From Bacillus sp. OxB-1 (GTDB taxonomy: Bacteria; Bacillota; Bacilli; Bacillales_A; Planococcaceae): 64,000 nucleotides of DNA. Below the pieces are notes generated by a model that was given only the letters and a program-made list of their open reading frames with translations, was not told the DNA's origin and ran no database searches. The stretch is taken from assembly GCF_000829195.1 (NCBI RefSeq), contig NZ_AP013294.1, positions 3,359,001 to 3,423,000 on the forward strand, written 5' to 3'. The translations under genes and the position numbers were made by a program. This document shows positions 61,248 through 64,000 of the stretch, one piece after another (within the stretch, counting starts at the first letter, position 1; the number at the start of each line of letters is the position of its first letter).

Positions 61248-62009
61248 TCAGTCATTCCTAACCGGTATATTTTGTTCATCCAAGTAGTTTTTCAATTCGC
61301 GGATGTTGATGTCCCCGAAGTGGAATACCGAAGCGGCCAGGGCAACGTCGGCTTTCCCTTCCGTCAATACATCACGGAAATGTTCCGGCTTCCCGGCGCC
61401 ACCGCTCGCAATGATGGGAATATCGACCGCTTCCGCCATCGCTCGATTCAATTCCAGGTTATAGCCATCCTTGACACCGTCCTGGTCGATGCAGTTGACG
61501 ACGAGTTCTCCGGCTCCAAGCTGTTCGCCCTTCTTCGCCCACTCGATCGCATCGATGCCCGTGTCTTCCATGCCCGCTTTTGCAAACACATTCCATTTGC
61601 CCGGCGCGACTTCGCTGACGTCCATTGACAACATGACACGTTCCGAGCCGAATTTCTTCGCGGCTTCTTCAATAATGGATGGATCTTTCAGAGCTGCGCT
61701 ATTTATAGACACTTTATCGCCGCCGATGCTTAAGATTTTCTCCACATCTTCGATCGTCCGGATACCGCCGCCGACGACAAATGGCACGGGTACTTCTTTC
61801 GCAATTTCTTCAATCAAGTCCAAGAACATGCCACGGTTTTTCGTCGAAGCGGAAATGTCGTAAAACACCAGCTCGTCCACACCATCTGCAACGTATTGTT
61901 TTGCCAAGGTTAGCGGATCGGCCACTTCTTGCACGTCCAGAAATTTCTTCCCTTTTACGACTTTGCGGTTATCGACATCCAGACAGGCAATGATCTTCTT
62001 CTTTGTCAT
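61248..62009 (-). CDS. hisF: Imidazole glycerol phosphate synthase cyclase subunit
   Basis: A 253-residue (beta/alpha)8 barrel. [20 protein letters not shown] (catalytic Asp near 11), [35 protein letters not shown] with the second catalytic Asp, and [15 protein letters not shown] are present. HisF normally receives ammonia from HisH through its barrel; no hisH is next to it in this operon. It overlaps hisA by four bases. Confidence 0.96.
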   Translation of the reverse strand: MTKKKIIACLDVDNRKVVKGKKFLDVQEVADPLTLAKQYVADGVDELVFYDISASTKNRGMFLDLIEEIAKEVPVPFVVGGGIRTIEDVEKILSIGGDKVSINSAALKDPSIIEEAAKKFGSERVMLSMDVSEVAPGKWNVFAKAGMEDTGIDAIEWAKKGEQLGAGELVVNCIDQDGVKDGYNLELNRAMAEAVDIPIIASGGAGKPEHFRDVLTEGKADVALAASVFHFGDINIRELKNYLDEQNIPVRND

Positions 62010-62719
62010 TTGGACTCCTCCAGTACTTTCTCCAAGGATAGTTTGCCTTCATATAAAGCCTTTCCGATAATCGCACCGTACATATTCATTTCTCGCAGCT
62101 TCCGGATATCTTCTTCCGTCGATACGCCTCCGGACGCGATGATGTCGATGGTGGACGCATTGTTCATGACGTCCAACTCCTGGAAATTCGGACCTTGCAA
62201 CATGCCGTCCTTGGCGATATCGGTATAGACAACCGTTTCCACGCCGATTTCGACAAGCTCCGCCAGCAAATCAACCGCCTTCACTTCGCTCGTCTCCGTC
62301 CAGCCATCCGTTGCGACAAATCCATTCCGTGCGTCAATGGAGACGGCAATTTTCGAACCGTATTTCTCCACCGCTTCTTTCAAGAACTGTTTGTCCTGAA
62401 TGGCCGCTGTGCCAATGATGACCCGGCTCACTCCGTTCGCAATATGGGAATCGACAATTTCCATTGAGCGGATGCCGCCCCCCACTTGCACGGGCACCTC
62501 GACGGACTTCGCAATTTCTTCAATCGCTTCGCGGTTCAGCGAGTCCCCTGTTTTCGCGCCGTCCAGATCGACGACGTGAATAAATTCCGCCCCTTGCCGT
62601 TGCCACTCTTTCGCCATCTCGGTCGGCGAGTCGTTATATACCACTTCCTGGTCATAATCCCCTTGGATCAGACGGACACACTTTCCGCCCCGAATATCAA
62701 TCGCTGGAAATAAAATCAT
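62006..62719 (-). CDS. hisA: ProFAR isomerase (HisA)
   Basis: 237 residues. ATG 62719 (MILFPAIDIRGGKCVRLIQGDY) follows AAGGAGGAG; the in-frame extension to 62818 runs through the repeat and is rejected. The catalytic Asp in PAIDIRGGK, QVGGGIRSMEIV, VVYTDIAKDGMLQGPN with the second Asp, and IIASGGVSTEEDI are intact. It converts ProFAR to PRFAR, the substrate of HisF/HisH. Confidence 0.96.
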   Translation of the reverse strand: MILFPAIDIRGGKCVRLIQGDYDQEVVYNDSPTEMAKEWQRQGAEFIHVVDLDGAKTGDSLNREAIEEIAKSVEVPVQVGGGIRSMEIVDSHIANGVSRVIIGTAAIQDKQFLKEAVEKYGSKIAVSIDARNGFVATDGWTETSEVKAVDLLAELVEIGVETVVYTDIAKDGMLQGPNFQELDVMNNASTIDIIASGGVSTEEDIRKLREMNMYGAIIGKALYEGKLSLEKVLEESK

Positions 62720-62754
62720 CGTTGGCTCCTCCTTAATATACCCGCTACTAAACC

Positions 62755-62819
62755 GTTGATTTCCACTGCAGCGGACGCTTTCCGCGAGGCGGGAGTCGCC
62801 GCCCTCCGCTCCAATCAAC
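62755..62819. mobile_element. MITE-like 65-bp element between hisB and hisA
   Basis: It begins GTTGATTTCC and ends GGAGC..AATCAAC, with terminal inverted GTTGATT. The interior (CAGCGGACGCTTTCCGCG, then GGCGGGAG and CCCTCCGCTCC) looks like an internally deleted copy of the longer GC-rich repeat common in Bacillales intergenic regions, from memory. It lies exactly where hisH would be expected. Confidence 0.7.
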
Positions 62820-62876
62820 TAATAACCTTATCGCCCATGATAAAGCATCTGCCGAACAATCGGATCAATTTTATAA

Positions 62877-63461
62877 TTATAATAAACCCTTTGTAGACGG
62901 AATCCCCTTGACGTCTGGATTGACGGCGCTGGCCATGCGCAACGCCCGTCCGAATCCTTTGAAAATGGATTCGATGATATGGTGCGTGTTTTTTCCATAG
63001 TCCAAATTGATATGTAAGGTCACCTTGGCATGGCTTGTGAACGCATGGAAGAACTCTTCCACCAATTCCGTATCGAAGTTGCCCACTTTATCCTTCATCC
63101 CTTCCACATTGAAGACAAGGAAGGAACGGCCGCTGATGTCGATCGTGACCGTGGAAAGGGCTTCATCCATCGGAACGGCGGCTTGGGCATAGCGTTCAAT
63201 TCCTTCCTTCGTCCCGATGCTCGCGTTAAAGGCTTGGCCGAGCACGATGCCGATGTCCTCGACCGAGTGATGCTGGTCCACTTCAATATCGCCGTTGCAT
63301 TTGACATCCAAGTCAAACCGTCCATGCTTTGTGAATAAAGTGAGCATATGGTCGAGAAAGCCGACACCCGTGTCGATGACCGTCTTGCCGGTGCCGTCGA
63401 TTGCAAATTCCATATCGATTGATGTTTCCGCTGTTTCGCGGGAAATCGTTTTACTTCTCAT
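62877..63461 (-). CDS. hisB: Imidazoleglycerol-phosphate dehydratase
   Basis: A 194-residue monofunctional HisB. ATG 63461 (MRSKTISRETAETSIDMEF) follows AAGGTGG; upstream codons to 63497 lie in hisD. Metal-binding repeats are HHSVEDIGIVLGQAF with DHML and the second half HAFTSHAKVTLHI and KNTHHIIESIFKGFGRALR. It overlaps the hisD stop by 11 bases. The gene is intact and ends GIPSTKGLL. The 57 bases between it and the MITE-like element hold no readable hisH start. Confidence 0.96.
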   Translation of the reverse strand: MRSKTISRETAETSIDMEFAIDGTGKTVIDTGVGFLDHMLTLFTKHGRFDLDVKCNGDIEVDQHHSVEDIGIVLGQAFNASIGTKEGIERYAQAAVPMDEALSTVTIDISGRSFLVFNVEGMKDKVGNFDTELVEEFFHAFTSHAKVTLHINLDYGKNTHHIIESIFKGFGRALRMASAVNPDVKGIPSTKGLL

Positions 63462-64000
63462 GCTGATCCACCTTCCGAACCCGTATTGAATTGGCATGTC
63501 CCGTCAGCTGTTCCGCTGTCGCCAATGTGATGATATCATCCGCCACTTCCTCAAATGCTGCTTGGGAAAACTGGATGATGCTTGATTTTTTCATGAAATC
63601 ATAGACACCGAGCGGAGAGGAAAAGGCTGCTGTCCCACTCGTCGGCAACGTATGATTCGGCCCCGCGATATAATCCCCCAACGCTTCCGGGGAGTAATTG
63701 CCGAGGAAGATTGCACCTGCGTGTTTAATATAAGGAAGTTGCTCGTTCGCATTTTCAATCATGAGCTGCAAATGCTCTGGAGCCAATTCATTTACAAAAT
63801 CAAAAGCTTCCCGCAAGGAATCGACTAAGACGATACGGCCATAATCAGCGATCGATTTTCCGGCAATCTCCTTGCGATCCAGCTTGGCCAATTGCCGGTC
63901 CACTTCCTGCGCCAGCTCCTCCGCAAACTGCCGGCTTGTTGTGACGCAAATGGCAGCCGCCCGCTCGTCGTGCTCCGCTTGCGAAAGCAGATCCGCCGCT
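63451..64000 (-). CDS. hisD: Histidinol dehydrogenase, C-terminal part
   Basis: The frame is open at the right edge, so about 183 C-terminal residues are seen. SLREAFDFVNELAPEHLQLMIENA contains the EHL catalytic pair, GAIFLGNYSPEALGDYIAGPNHTLPTSGTA (cited in part) has the zinc-binding DYIAGPNH, and the tail ends in the usual LTGHANSI. It oxidises histidinol to histidine in two NAD-dependent steps. It precedes hisB in the operon. Confidence 0.95.
   Translation of the reverse strand, partial: AADLLSQAEHDERAAAICVTTSRQFAEELAQEVDRQLAKLDRKEIAGKSIADYGRIVLVDSLREAFDFVNELAPEHLQLMIENANEQLPYIKHAGAIFLGNYSPEALGDYIAGPNHTLPTSGTAAFSSPLGVYDFMKKSSIIQFSQAAFEEVADDIITLATAEQLTGHANSIRVRKVDQHEK

Overview
The window reads as chromosome of a mid-GC Bacillales bacterium. 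The Bacillus-type signs are strong AAGGAGG-like ribosome binding sites with many TTG/GTG starts, T-box, SAM-I and FMN leaders, a WalR-type box, a sigma-B-type promoter, and opuA/gbsR and rib/his operons. A Planococcaceae (Sporosarcina-like) host is my best guess from protein style and repeat families, but that is an inference. No rRNA, tRNA, phage, integrase or IS transposase gene was seen.

Layout. 1-2.1 kb: end of a biotin-type locus (membrane protein fragment, bioW, bioF). 2.1-4.5 kb: a leftward cluster of small acidic immunity-like genes (one DUF2247) with decayed copies of two members between them. 4.5-9.5 kb: STM3941-like protein, AI-2E family permease, MATE exporter, DUF817, and a DUF2975/small-HTH pair. 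9.6-11.7 kb: an HTH gene apparently split by a dispersed repeat, then an Rpn/PD-(D/E)XK protein. 11.8-19.4 kb: LysM-3D cell-wall protein with a WalR-type box, GntR regulator, BrnQ, SbcCD. 19.6-22.5 kb: Mn-type ABC transporter with four MntR-like boxes. 22.6-28.4 kb: second repeat copy, YcdB-like protein, SAM hydrolase under a T-box that reads as methionine, DUF3298 protein, sirtuin, SRAP, small phosphatase, and a 46-codon basic gene. 28.4-37.1 kb: MarR/MFS pair, Fsr-like MFS, YitT, FusB-like, hydrolase, small membrane proteins, PepF. 37.1-42.3 kb: methionine uptake (metNIQ under a SAM-I riboswitch plus a second metQ) and a divergent aminotransferase resembling MtnE. 42.3-45.9 kb: riboflavin operon under an FMN riboswitch with a degenerate ribD and a ribBA reduced to its RibB half. 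46.2-50.5 kb: opuA glycine betaine transporter and GbsR-type regulator. 50.5-59.4 kb: MCP, YtkA lipoprotein, two-component system, SCO1, YflT, RlmN and small genes. 59.5-64 kb: his operon (hisD-B-A-F-IE-C) with no hisH in its usual slot.

Functional threads. Sulfur amino acid economy is controlled at two levels: SAM-I for uptake and a Met-type T-box for SAM breakdown. Two vitamin/amino acid operons show gene erosion (ribD, the ribA half, hisH), the last with a small MITE-like element in the gap. Most striking, intergenic spaces at 30.2, 46.2, 46.4 and 57.3 kb carry degenerate tandem arrays. Their units are unrelated in sequence but share a 21-bp period, and three of them lie just beyond an intrinsic terminator.
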